In this document: one piece after another, positions 1-9,317 of the stretch | How positions within the stretch are numbered: the first letter of the stretch is position 1 | How the letters are laid out: every line of letters begins with the position of its first letter | Translations under genes and position numbers: made by a program | The notes under the pieces: generated by a model | Told to the model about the DNA's origin: nothing | Seen by the model: only the letters and a program-made list of their open reading frames with translations | Databases searched by the model: none | Assembly: GCF_004348985.1 (NCBI RefSeq) | Contig: NZ_SMKW01000055.1 | Location: 1 to 63,466 of the forward strand | DNA from: Saccharopolyspora elongata | Lineage (GTDB): Bacteria > Actinomycetota > Actinomycetes > Mycobacteriales > Pseudonocardiaceae | Reading direction: 5' to 3' | Length of the DNA stretch: 63,466 bases

Positions 1-214
1 CTCCCGCTGCCCGAACCCCTCCAACCACAGCCGCCACACCTCATCGCCATGCCGCTCGACCACCGACACCACAACACCTCCACCAAGATCATTCCAGGAG
101 ATGTTGCACCCACCCCTTGAGACCAAGCGCGAAAACGGCGCCCCACGGCGGCAATGCCCGGTAGGACATCAGGCCGGCGGTCGAGTTCGCGGCAGATGGT
201 GCGCGAGGGACGGC
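1..214. other. No supportable gene
   Basis: Nothing convincing is seen in the first 214 bases. On the minus strand a short reading frame covering roughly the first 85 bases could be the beginning of a gene running off the window, but it is too short to identify and has no clear ribosome binding site. The rest is the downstream flank of the nitroreductase gene, which is read leftwards and stops at 215. Confidence 0.4.
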
Positions 215-838
215 TCAGAACAGCGGCTCGCCCCAGGTGTCGGTGAAGACCAGCTCGGCCAGCGGCTTGCGGATGCGCGGGCGCAGCTCCTTCTCCTGCA
301 GCCGCTCCGGCATGCCGTCCAAGGTGCCCAGGCCGCCGACCGCGATCGCGACCATCGGCTCGAACTCGGCGGGCACGCCGAACTCGGCGCGCGCGGCGTC
401 CCGGTCCATGCCGGCCATCTGGTGCGCGTAAAGGCCCTCCGCGACGGCCTGCAGCACGAGGTTCTGGGCCGCCAGCGCCAGCCCGTACTCGCCGTAGGGC
501 ATCGGCTCGCCGTCCTCGTCGACCACCCGCGCGACGCCGATCGCGAGCGCCGCCGCGTTCGAGGTCCACCCCTTGTTGCCGCGCGACAACGTGCCGTGGA
601 TCCGGTCGAAGGTCGCCTCGCCCCGGCGCGCCGCGATGAACCGCGCGGGCTGCGTGTTGCCCCACGACGGCGCCCACCTGGCCGCCTCGAACAACGCCGT
701 GAACTGCCGGTCGCTGATCGCCGTGGCCGGGTCCAGCGCGCGCGGGCTCCACCTCTCGGCCAGCAGCGGGTGCAGCGGCACCGACGTCTCGGCGGGCTTG
801 CTCGCCGGAACCTCGGCGGTGTACTCCTCGGCAGTCAC
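215..838 (-). CDS. Nitroreductase family protein
   Basis: A 207-residue protein of the FMN-dependent nitroreductase fold, which usually reduces nitro, quinone or other electron-poor compounds with NAD(P)H. The family signature is seen in an early RWSPRAL segment (the FMN-phosphate-contacting Arg region) followed by the PSWGNTQPARF motif; length matches the family's usual 190-220 residues. The start is placed at GTG 838 because AGGAGGTG lies just upstream at the right distance; the GTG at 844 overlaps that ribosome binding site. The substrate cannot be told from sequence. It is read away from the mannosyltransferase-like gene upstream, with a gap of about 55 bases, so cotranscription is possible. 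Confidence 0.85.
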   Translation of the reverse strand: MTAEEYTAEVPASKPAETSVPLHPLLAERWSPRALDPATAISDRQFTALFEAARWAPSWGNTQPARFIAARRGEATFDRIHGTLSRGNKGWTSNAAALAIGVARVVDEDGEPMPYGEYGLALAAQNLVLQAVAEGLYAHQMAGMDRDAARAEFGVPAEFEPMVAIAVGGLGTLDGMPERLQEKELRPRIRKPLAELVFTDTWGEPLF

Positions 839-893
839 GGGCACCTCCTGGATCGCTAGTGGCGAGTCTGTCCGCCGCCCGCGCCGATGTCCA

Positions 894-2171
894 TCAGATC
901 GCGTACTGCCACGCCGTCAGCGAGTAGGCGCCGAACCACGACCCGAAGAACACCAGCAGCACCGCAGTGGTCACCGCCGTCGTCGTCCGGCGCCGGGCCA
1001 ACCCGATCGCAACCGGGATGAGCAGCGGGAACGCCGGCAGCATCAGGCGGACCTTGGAGTACATCAAGCCGTCCGAACCCAGGTCCAGCACCACCACGGC
1101 GGCCGCGAACGCCACCAGCGGCCACGGCATCCGCTGCCGCACGCACAGCACCAGCAGCACCAGCGCGGCCAGCACGATCCACACCGTGAACGTCTCGAGC
1201 ACCGACTTGTCCGTGGCCAGCGCCTCGATCATGAACTTGAACGTGGCCTGCCCGCCGTCGAACGCCGACGACCAGCCCCGCTGCTGGAGAGCGAAGTAAC
1301 CGGTGAGGCTGTCCGTCTGCAGCCCCACCCAGCCGATGTAGGCCAGCATCCCGGCCGGCGCCAGCACGATCGCCAGCCACGGGCGCCAGGTGTCCCGGCG
1401 GCGCACGATCGCCACCAGCGCGGCCAGCCCGACGACCCCGATCAGCGCCGCGGCCGTCGGCCGCACCAGCCCGGCACCGGCGCAGCACAGCCCGGCCAGC
1501 AGCCAGTTCCGCTCGACGACCCCGACCATCGCCCAGATCGCCAACGCGCAGAACAGCGCCTCGGAGTACGCCATCGACAGCACCACGGACATCGGGGCCG
1601 CCGCGAACAGCACGACCAGCAGCAACCCGGCGAGGCGCGAGCCGCCGACCAGGCGCCCCAGCCGGGCCAGCCCGTACGCGGCCACCACGCCGCAGGCCAG
1701 GCTCGCGGTGATCGCCGCGCCGGTGACGCTGACGCCCGGGACCAGCGACAACGCCATGATCAGCCACGGATAGCCGGGGAAGAACGCCATCGGCGTCTCG
1801 GGATAGCGGTTCCCGAAACCGTCGACCATGCTCGGGTCGACGTCGGCGTACCCGTTCGCCGCGATCTCCAGGTACCAGTGGCCGTCCCAGGCCTGCAGGT
1901 TGTCGACCAACGCCTCGTCGTTCGCGGCCGACAGCCACGCCAGCACCAGCAGTCCGACCAGCCGGATTGCGAGGTAAACCACAGCAGGGGCGAAAGCGAC
2001 GATCATCCGGCGCTGCCGCGGCGATCCCCGGCGCGGCCACTCGGGCAACCCTGAGTCCGGTTGTTTCCGCAGCGTAGCCGCGGTGTTTCCAACATCACTC
2101 AGAGGTGGATCGATCGCTCCTGGAGGGGTGGACAACCCGGTCCTCCGCTCTTGTCGACAATCGCGTCCCAC
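894..2171 (-). CDS. PIG-V-like integral membrane mannosyltransferase
   Basis: A polytopic membrane protein of up to 425 residues with about nine to eleven hydrophobic segments. The motif WDGHWYLEIAANGY near residue 93, followed by FFPGYPW, is the hallmark of the PIG-V / GT-C type mannosyltransferase group, which uses polyprenyl-phosphate-linked sugars at the outer membrane face. Actinobacterial members are thought to act on cell-wall glycans or glycoproteins, but the acceptor is unknown. The start is uncertain: GTG 2171 adds about 55 hydrophilic residues, whereas ATG 2006 would begin directly before the first membrane helix. It diverges from lysC, leaving 239 bases of shared upstream region. 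Confidence 0.7.
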   Translation of the reverse strand: MGRDCRQERRTGLSTPPGAIDPPLSDVGNTAATLRKQPDSGLPEWPRRGSPRQRRMIVAFAPAVVYLAIRLVGLLVLAWLSAANDEALVDNLQAWDGHWYLEIAANGYADVDPSMVDGFGNRYPETPMAFFPGYPWLIMALSLVPGVSVTGAAITASLACGVVAAYGLARLGRLVGGSRLAGLLLVVLFAAAPMSVVLSMAYSEALFCALAIWAMVGVVERNWLLAGLCCAGAGLVRPTAAALIGVVGLAALVAIVRRRDTWRPWLAIVLAPAGMLAYIGWVGLQTDSLTGYFALQQRGWSSAFDGGQATFKFMIEALATDKSVLETFTVWIVLAALVLLVLCVRQRMPWPLVAFAAAVVVLDLGSDGLMYSKVRLMLPAFPLLIPVAIGLARRRTTTAVTTAVLLVFFGSWFGAYSLTAWQYAI

Positions 2172-2410
2172 AGGGTAGTGGCGGCATTTGGGATTGGGGT
2201 CGGGCGGTACCGGTTCGGTAGGCTAGTCCGGCAGCGGAGCGACCTGGTAGGAGGCCGTTTCGGCCCGGTGGGCCGACGCTGTCACCTGCCCGGTCGCGGG
2301 GCCCTCCGGCCCGCCACGCGGTGTGCCGGGGTGCTCCTTCGTCCACTCGGTGTCAGTGCGGGGACAACCCGCGCCCGGGACGACCGCACGGTCGAGGAGG
2401 TTTGTTTCAC

Positions 2411-3675
<1,265 letters not shown>

Positions 3676-3676
<1 letters not shown>

Positions 3677-4743
3677 TGGCCCAGGAGAAGAAGACGCCGA
3701 CGCTGGCAATCGTGGGTGCCACCGGCGCGGTCGGCACCGTCATGATCGACATCATCAACAACCGCGAGTCGGTGCCGTGGGGCGAGATCCGGCTGATCGC
3801 CTCGGCCCGGTCCGCGGGCAAGAAGATCACCGTGCGCGGCCAGGAGCTCACCGTCGTGGAGCTCGCGCCGGAGGCGTTCGACGGCGTGGACATCGCGCTG
3901 TTCGACGTGCCGGACGAGGTATCCGCGCAGTGGGCGCCGGTGGCCGCCGAGCGCGGCGCCGTCGCGGTGGACAACTCCGGCGCGTTCCGGATGGACCCCG
4001 ACGTGCCGCTGGTGGTGCCCGAGGTCAACGCCGAGAAGGTGCACGAGCGCCCGAAGGGGATCATCGCGAACCCCAACTGCACGACGCTGTCGATGATGGC
4101 CGCGCTGGGCGCGCTGCACCGCGAGTTCGGCCTCCGCGAACTGGTCGTCTCCTCCTACCAGGCCGCCTCCGGTGCCGGTCAGGAAGGCATCGACCGGTTG
4201 TACGCGGAGATCGCGGCGGTGGCGGGCAAGGGCGTCGGCCAGCGGGCCGGCGACGTCGCCGAGGCGCTGGCCGCGGCCGGGCTGCCGGAGGAGACGCCGT
4301 TCAAGGCGCCGCTGGCGCTCAACGTGGTGCCGTGGGCCGGTTCGCGCAAGGACGACGGCTGGACCTCCGAGGAGCTGAAGGTCCGCAACGAGTCCCGCAA
4401 GATCCTCGGCATCTCGGACCTGAAGGTCTCCGCGACCTGCGTCCGGGTGCCGGTGGTGACCACGCACTCGCTGGCGGTGCACGCCACCTTCGAGCGCGAG
4501 GTGACCGTCGAGCAGGCGCACCGCGTGTTCGAGGCGCAGCCGACGATCGTCCTGCAGGACGACCACGACAACGGCGTGTTCCCGACCCCGGCCGGCGTGG
4601 TCGGCGGCGACCCGACGTACGTGGGCCGGGTCCGGCAGGCGCTGGACTTCCCGAACACGCTGGACTTCTTCGTCTGCGGCGACAACCTCCGCAAGGGCGC
4701 GGCGCTCAACACCTACGAGATCGCCGAAACCCTCGCGAAGTAA
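3676..4743 (+). CDS. asd: Aspartate-semialdehyde dehydrogenase
   Basis: Reduces beta-aspartyl phosphate to aspartate semialdehyde with NADPH, the step after LysC. The 355-residue protein has the N-terminal nucleotide-binding motif GATGAVG at residues 14-20 and the catalytic cysteine in NPNCTT at residue 135; a histidine region for the acid/base (RVPVVTTHS) follows. ATG 3676 overlaps the lysC stop by one base. A strong intrinsic terminator follows 14 bases after the stop, closing the two-gene operon. All features are normal for the family. Confidence 0.97.
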
Positions 4744-4757
4744 GCCCCACGGGTTCG

Positions 4758-4800
4758 AAAGGGCGCCTTCCCCCTGGTAGACGGGGGAGGGCGCCCTTTT
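4758..4800 (+). terminator. Intrinsic terminator of lysC-asd
   Basis: An inverted repeat with arms AAAGGGCGCCTTCCCCC and GGGGGAGGGCGCCCTTTT (one arm carries an extra base) around an 8-base loop, ending in TTTT. It is a classic rho-independent terminator directly after asd. Confidence 0.9.
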
Positions 4801-4879
4801 GTGATATGGGTTCATTCGAACGTGTGTTTGTGTCCAATTCTCCTTGAAGGCCGGAACGGGCGCCCGCCACAGTGGACCC

Positions 4880-4972
4880 ATGAACATCATCTCCCCGCCC
4901 GATCACCTGCTGACCCTGGACGAATTCACGGCGCTGCCGGAGGACAGGTCGCGCCATTACGAACCTGCTGGA
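4880..4972 (+). pseudogene. Decayed N-terminal fragment of a Uma2-like (DUF820) protein
   Basis: From ATG 4880 about 30 codons encode a peptide containing LLTLDEFTALPED followed by RHYEPAG. This resembles the conserved N-terminus of Uma2-family putative endonucleases (LT-x-E-E/D-F-x-x-LPED...RYE), which are abundant in actinomycetes. After about residue 32 the similarity stops and the reading frame continues into sequence with no family resemblance, up to the promoter of the sugar kinase. A functional protein of the usual 180-200 residues is therefore absent. This is a similarity judged by eye. Confidence 0.5.
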
Positions 4973-5084
4973 AGGAGCGCGAATCGGTGGCTGTGCGTAT
5001 CGGGCTCGATTCGCTCGGCTCATGTGCGCGCGGGGCCGCGACCTGAGCGGCTTGGTTGCGGCATCCGGCGGTTAGGTTGGGGGC

Positions 5085-6560
5085 ATGAGTCATGCTCCGG
5101 TCGTCCTCGGAATCGATCTCGGTACCACCGCGACGAAGGTCGTCGCGGCGGGCAGCGACGCTCACGTGCTGCACCAGACCGAGCGCGGGTATCCGCTGCG
5201 CACCGAGGAGCCCGGGGAGGCGACGCAGGACGCCGTCCAGGTCCGGGACGCGGCGATCGAGGCGCTGGCCGAGTGCGTGGCCTGGGCGAAGGAGCACGGC
5301 CACCCGGTCGCGGCGCTGTCGTTCAGCACCTCGATGCACACGGTCGTCGGGCTCGACTCGGCCGGCGAACCGGCCACGCCGTCGTTCAACTGGGCCGACA
5401 CCCAGGCGGCCGAGGTGGCGGCGCGGCTGCGGTCCGACTGGGGCACCTCGTCGGCCCTGCACCGGGCCACCGGGACGCCGGTGCACACCCAGTCGGTCAT
5501 GGTGAAGCTGGCTTGGTTGACCGGAAGTCGTCCCGACCTGACGCGTGACGTGGTGCGGTGGTGCGCGCTGAAGGACTTCGTCGTCGCCGGTTTCGTGGGC
5601 GAGTTCGTCACCGAGTACTCGCTGAGCTCGGGCAGCGGCCTGCAGGACATGACGACGCTGCGGTGGCATGAGCCGGCGCTGGAGGTCGCGGGCGTCCGCG
5701 CCGACCAGCTGCCGGAGATCCACGCGCCGACCGACACGCTGCCGCTGAAACCGCAGGTGGCCAAGGCCGTCGGCCTGCCGGAGGGGCTTCCGGTGGTGCT
5801 CGGCGGCGGCGACGGTCCGCTGGCGAACCTCGGCGTCGGGGCGGTCAGCCCCGGTGTCGCCGCGCTGTCGCTCGGCACCAGCGGGGCGCTGCGGGTGACG
5901 CGCGACCGGCCGGGCGTCGACGACCGGTGCCGGACGTTCAGCTACGCGATGGGCGACGGGCTCTGGGTGATCGGCGGTGCCGTGAGCAACGGCGCGGTGG
6001 TCGCCCAGTGGGCCTCGGAGACCTTCGGGGTCGACGTCGCGGACCTGCTCGACGAGGCCGCCGCGGTGCCGGCGGGGGCGAACGGGCTGATGGCCCTGCC
6101 GTACCTGCTCGGCGAGCGGGCCCCGTGGTGGGAGCCGGGCCTGACCGGCTCGTTCGTCGGGCTGCGGCACTCGCACGGTCGCGCCGAGATGACGCGTGCC
6201 GTGGTCGAGGGCGTCGCGCAGCAGCTCGCGCTGGTGCGGGACGCGGTGGTCGATTCCGGGGCCGAGGTGCGTGCGGTGCGGGCCACCGGCGGCGGCTTCC
6301 GCAGCGCGTTGTGGGCCGATGCCATCGCCGCAGCGCTCGACATCGACCTGGAGCTGGCCGAGGGCAGCGGCGGTTCCGGGCTCGGCGCGGTGCTGCTGGG
6401 CTGGCGGGCGCTCGGCGAGTTCGACTCGCTGGAGCACGCCGCGGAGCTGGTGACGCCGGAGAGCAAGGTCTCGCCGGACCCGGCGGCGGCCCGGGAGATG
6501 GCTCGCCGCCGACCGCTGGTGGAGCAGCTGCACGCGACGCTGCGCGACTTCGAGCTCTGA
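5085..6560 (+). CDS. FGGY-family carbohydrate kinase (gluconokinase-like)
   Basis: A 491-residue sugar kinase of the FGGY/actin-fold family. GIDLGTTATK near residues 9-18 is the first ATP-phosphate loop; GGGDGPLANLG and LGTSGALR in the middle and ATGGGFRSALWADA near residue 400 are the second phosphate and adenosine regions. The segment HTQSVMVKLAWL and the general layout are closer to gluconokinases (Bacillus GntK type) than to xylulokinases or glycerol kinases, so gluconate phosphorylation to 6-phosphogluconate is the best guess. It stands alone, with no transporter or regulator of gluconate use next to it. Confidence 0.8.
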   Translation: MSHAPVVLGIDLGTTATKVVAAGSDAHVLHQTERGYPLRTEEPGEATQDAVQVRDAAIEALAECVAWAKEHGHPVAALSFSTSMHTVVGLDSAGEPATPSFNWADTQAAEVAARLRSDWGTSSALHRATGTPVHTQSVMVKLAWLTGSRPDLTRDVVRWCALKDFVVAGFVGEFVTEYSLSSGSGLQDMTTLRWHEPALEVAGVRADQLPEIHAPTDTLPLKPQVAKAVGLPEGLPVVLGGGDGPLANLGVGAVSPGVAALSLGTSGALRVTRDRPGVDDRCRTFSYAMGDGLWVIGGAVSNGAVVAQWASETFGVDVADLLDEAAAVPAGANGLMALPYLLGERAPWWEPGLTGSFVGLRHSHGRAEMTRAVVEGVAQQLALVRDAVVDSGAEVRAVRATGGGFRSALWADAIAAALDIDLELAEGSGGSGLGAVLLGWRALGEFDSLEHAAELVTPESKVSPDPAAAREMARRRPLVEQLHATLRDFEL

Positions 6561-6639
6561 CCGACGCCGGTCGGACCCGCCGATCGGTTGAGCCGACTGG
6601 TCGCAACTGGTGGACCGGGTGCAGCAATCCGGAGCACCA

Positions 6640-6693
6640 ACCGGGTTCAGTTCTGGTTCAGACCAATTTTTCGGTGGCATACTGGGCCTCGCT
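6640..6693 (+). promoter_or_regulatory. Promoter/operator of the Fur-family gene (copy 1)
   Basis: The region just upstream of the Fur-family ATG contains TTCTGGTTCAG, an AT-rich TTTTTC stretch and GGTGGCATACTGG. The same elements recur at 7236-7279 (copy 2). Autoregulation by the Fur-family protein is inferred from this duplication and from the known habit of actinobacterial FurA proteins to bind AT-rich sites over their own promoter. Confidence 0.55.
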
Positions 6694-7152
6694 ATGACCC
6701 TCAGCGCGGCCGAGAGCAACCACGCCACCAGCGCGGATGACCCGCGCGAGCGGTTGCGCGCCGTCGGACTCCGGGTCACCAAACCACGACTCGCCGTGCT
6801 GCGGTGGCTGGTCGGCCACCCGCACGCGACGGCCGACCAGGTGGCGACCGCCGTGCGCCGGCAGCTGGGTTCGGTGTCCACGCAGGCCGTCTACGACGTG
6901 CTCAACGCCTGCAGCAACGCCGGGCTGCTGCGGAGGATCGAGCCCGCCGGTCATCCGGCGCGCTTCGAGGCCCGTACCGCCGACAACCACGACCACTTGG
7001 TGTGCCGCAACTGTGGCCGAACCGAGGACGTGGACTGCGTCCACGGTGCTGCGCCCTGCCTGACGCCGTCGTCCACGTCGGGCTACGAGGTGGACGAGGC
7101 GGAAGTTGTGTTCTGGGGCTACTGCCCGGACTGCCGCTCCTCGGCGACGTGA
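6694..7152 (+). CDS. Fur-family metalloregulator (FurA/CatR-like)
   Basis: A 152-residue winged-helix repressor. The DNA-binding domain (about residues 12-85) includes RVTKPRLAVLRWLVGHPHA and STQAVYDVLNA; the metal domain carries HDHLVCRNCGR and a C-terminal CPDC pair, giving a Cys4 structural zinc site (Cys104, 107, 144, 147). The YDVLNA variation and short length fit the FurA/CatR group that senses peroxide or iron and usually sits directly upstream of a catalase-peroxidase gene. Here no catalase follows; instead a second copy of the promoter is found. ATG 6694 is chosen because the homologous part begins shortly after it. Confidence 0.88.
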   Translation: MTLSAAESNHATSADDPRERLRAVGLRVTKPRLAVLRWLVGHPHATADQVATAVRRQLGSVSTQAVYDVLNACSNAGLLRRIEPAGHPARFEARTADNHDHLVCRNCGRTEDVDCVHGAAPCLTPSSTSGYEVDEAEVVFWGYCPDCRSSAT

Positions 7153-7235
7153 CCTGGGGTTCTGGGCGCCCGCAGGGCCTGAGCGGGACATGCGGGCGCA
7201 GTCGATCAAGTGAGTCCGAACACGGCGTGCCCATT

Positions 7236-7279
7236 TTCTTGACTGGTTCCAGTTTTCCGATGGCATACTGGAACCCCTC
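7236..7279 (+). promoter_or_regulatory. Second copy of the Fur-type promoter/operator, with no gene downstream
   Basis: TTGACTGGTTCCAG, TTTTCCGATGGCATACTGG and a following ATG at 7280 repeat the layout upstream of the Fur-family gene. It contains the inverted repeat CCAGT...ACTGG. The ATG opens only 28 codons of unrecognised sequence before a stop. This position would normally drive the Fur target gene (katG or similar). Confidence 0.5.
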
Positions 7280-7384
7280 ATGACCCGCGGCGAGCACGCT
7301 GGGCCGCACCGGCGACGAGATCGCCGCCGAGGTCTAGGGCCGACGACGTCGGCCCGCCGCTGCTGACTGCGGCAACCACCACGA

Positions 7385-7421
7385 GCGAAGACCCGGGAGC
7401 CCCCGTCTCCCGGGTCTTCGC
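7385..7421. terminator. Strong hairpin, likely bidirectional terminator
   Basis: A perfect 15-base-pair stem (GCGAAGACCCGGGAG with its complement) around a 7-base loop. No long T-tract follows on either side. It lies between the second Fur-type promoter and the end of the dynamin-like gene, so it may be the surviving terminator of a lost gene. Confidence 0.65.
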
Positions 7422-7568
7422 CCGTCCGGGCCGGTGATCGCGTCGGACCACCCTGTCGCTTCAGGTGAAATCGGCCGTCGAGACCGAGGCCGTGATCAAT
7501 CCACAATGGATGGTGATGCTGAGCATCGCGAAAGCCGGTGCGTGCGCAATATCCACAATGGATCGTGG

Positions 7569-9317
7569 TCAGTCGCGAGCGTGGGTTCCAGGGGCGTTCT
7601 GGGGCTGGCCGGGTTGCGGGTGGTGGTGCCGCTGCGGGTGCCCTTGCTGCGGGCGCTGGGGGCCCGGTTGCGAGTGAGCTCCGCGCTGTGCCGAAGTGCC
7701 GTGCGCGCCAGGGGAACCCTGCTGGCCCGAGGGGCCGTGCTGAACCGAAGAGCCATGCTGACCGTGGGCGGATTGCTGGCGTTGAGGATTCTGCTGGTGC
7801 TGCGAGCTCTGTGGCTGCTGCGAGCTCTGCGGCTGCTGCGGGGTTTGCGGCTGCTGCGGGCCGTGGGCCAGGTGGAGGATCAGCCGTTCGCAGCTGCGCA
7901 GGACCGTGCGGACCGCGTCGCGGTGCGGCCGGTCGTGCAGCGGGTTCACCGCCTGCTCCCGCCAGCGCGACAGCGCCGCGGCCGCTTCGTCGGCCAGATC
8001 CACGGCCAGCGCCGTCTCGTCCTGGCCGAGCCGCGCGTGCGGCGCGCTGCCGAACGCTCCCAGCAGCCGCTTCGCTTCCGCTTGCAGCGGGCGGGCGAAC
8101 CGCACCTGCCCGGAATCCAGCGCCGACAGCAGCCGCAGCTCGTTCCACTCGTGCGCATTCGCCAGCAGCCGCTCGAACTCGCCGCGCAACTGCTGCACGC
8201 CGGGACGGGGATTCGCGCGCAGCACCATGTCGACGGCCAGCAACGCCGACCGCGCGCGCAACGCGTCCTGCCGCTCAACGAACTGCTGGTGCACCGTCTC
8301 CTGCAGCAGGTTCAGGCCGCTCTCGTCGAGCAGCGCCGACTGCAGCTTCTTCCGCTCTGTCACGCCGCTGCGGATCAGCGTCAACGCCCGCACGACCCCG
8401 TAGTGGCCGAACCGTTCGAGGAGGCGCTGCCGGGCCGGTCCCGGCGTCGATTCCATGGTGCTGTTGATGAATCGATCCGCCGAAAGCAGCAGCGCGTCCT
8501 GGTCGTTCTGGGGGAGTCGCGCAACGTTGTGCAGAGCCCGGAAGTCGTCGTCGGTCATCGTCGCCACGGCCTGCCCGAGCAGCCCGATCACCGGGATCAG
8601 GTGCTGCGCGAACGAACGCAGCGTGGGGTCGTTGCGGTAGCGCTCGGCGATCCGCTCGGCGGCTTCGAGCGCCTCCGCGCCGCCGCTGCCCGTCTCGTCG
8701 GCGCGCGAGAACGCGACGATCGTGTTGATCGGCACGCACCGGGCGGTCTGCAATTCGTTGACGGACTGGAGGAACTGCAGGTCCGTCTGCCGCGGGTACC
8801 GCGTCAGGTACAGCACCGCGTCCGCCTCGGACAGGATCTGCGCGAGCGCGGAGCGGCCCGTCTCCTGCACCGCCGCGGACGCGACGCCGGGCGTTTCGAT
8901 CAGCGTGATCGCCTGCAGTCCCGGCGTCGGCGACTCGACGACCAGCCGGGACACCTCGTCCGGCCGCCAGTGCTGCAGGTCGCGGATGGTGCCGGTGTCC
9001 AAAGTGGTCACCGGGACGTTCTGCACCGCGCCGTGCGGGGTGTGCACCAGGATCTTCGGTTCCGGCCCGTACTGGTAGAAGGTGCTGACCTGGGTGCGCT
9101 CCTCGGCGTCGGTGGGCGCGAGCTCCGCGCCGACCAGCGCGTTGATCAGCGTCGACTTGCCCGCCTTCACCCGCCCGCCGACGGCGATGCGCAGCGGTTG
9201 GTCCAGCCTCTCCAGCCGGCCGCGCAGCCACGTCGAGGTGCGCGGATCGTCCCGGTAGAAGGTCATGGTGCGGATCAGCAGCGCCCGGGCGCGTTCCAGC
9301 AGGGGATCGCCGCTCAT
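7569..9317 (-). CDS. iniC: Dynamin-like GTPase, IniC-like
   Basis: The second of two dynamin-family GTPases in an iniBAC-type locus. The 582-residue product has a P-loop GGRVKAGKST at residues 47-56, the G3 motif ETPGVAS at 141-147 and a G4-like SRAD at 204-207. A helical stalk follows. The last ~97 residues are an unusual Gln/His/Pro/Gly-rich, presumably disordered tail. The ATG at 9317 overlaps the IniA-like stop as ATGA, so translation is coupled; longer frames further upstream are only overlap with the iniA region. In mycobacteria IniA and IniC are membrane-remodelling proteins induced by cell-wall inhibitors such as isoniazid; the same role is inferred here. Confidence 0.82.
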   Translation of the reverse strand: MSGDPLLERARALLIRTMTFYRDDPRTSTWLRGRLERLDQPLRIAVGGRVKAGKSTLINALVGAELAPTDAEERTQVSTFYQYGPEPKILVHTPHGAVQNVPVTTLDTGTIRDLQHWRPDEVSRLVVESPTPGLQAITLIETPGVASAAVQETGRSALAQILSEADAVLYLTRYPRQTDLQFLQSVNELQTARCVPINTIVAFSRADETGSGGAEALEAAERIAERYRNDPTLRSFAQHLIPVIGLLGQAVATMTDDDFRALHNVARLPQNDQDALLLSADRFINSTMESTPGPARQRLLERFGHYGVVRALTLIRSGVTERKKLQSALLDESGLNLLQETVHQQFVERQDALRARSALLAVDMVLRANPRPGVQQLRGEFERLLANAHEWNELRLLSALDSGQVRFARPLQAEAKRLLGAFGSAPHARLGQDETALAVDLADEAAAALSRWREQAVNPLHDRPHRDAVRTVLRSCERLILHLAHGPQQPQTPQQPQSSQQPQSSQHQQNPQRQQSAHGQHGSSVQHGPSGQQGSPGAHGTSAQRGAHSQPGPQRPQQGHPQRHHHPQPGQPQNAPGTHARD

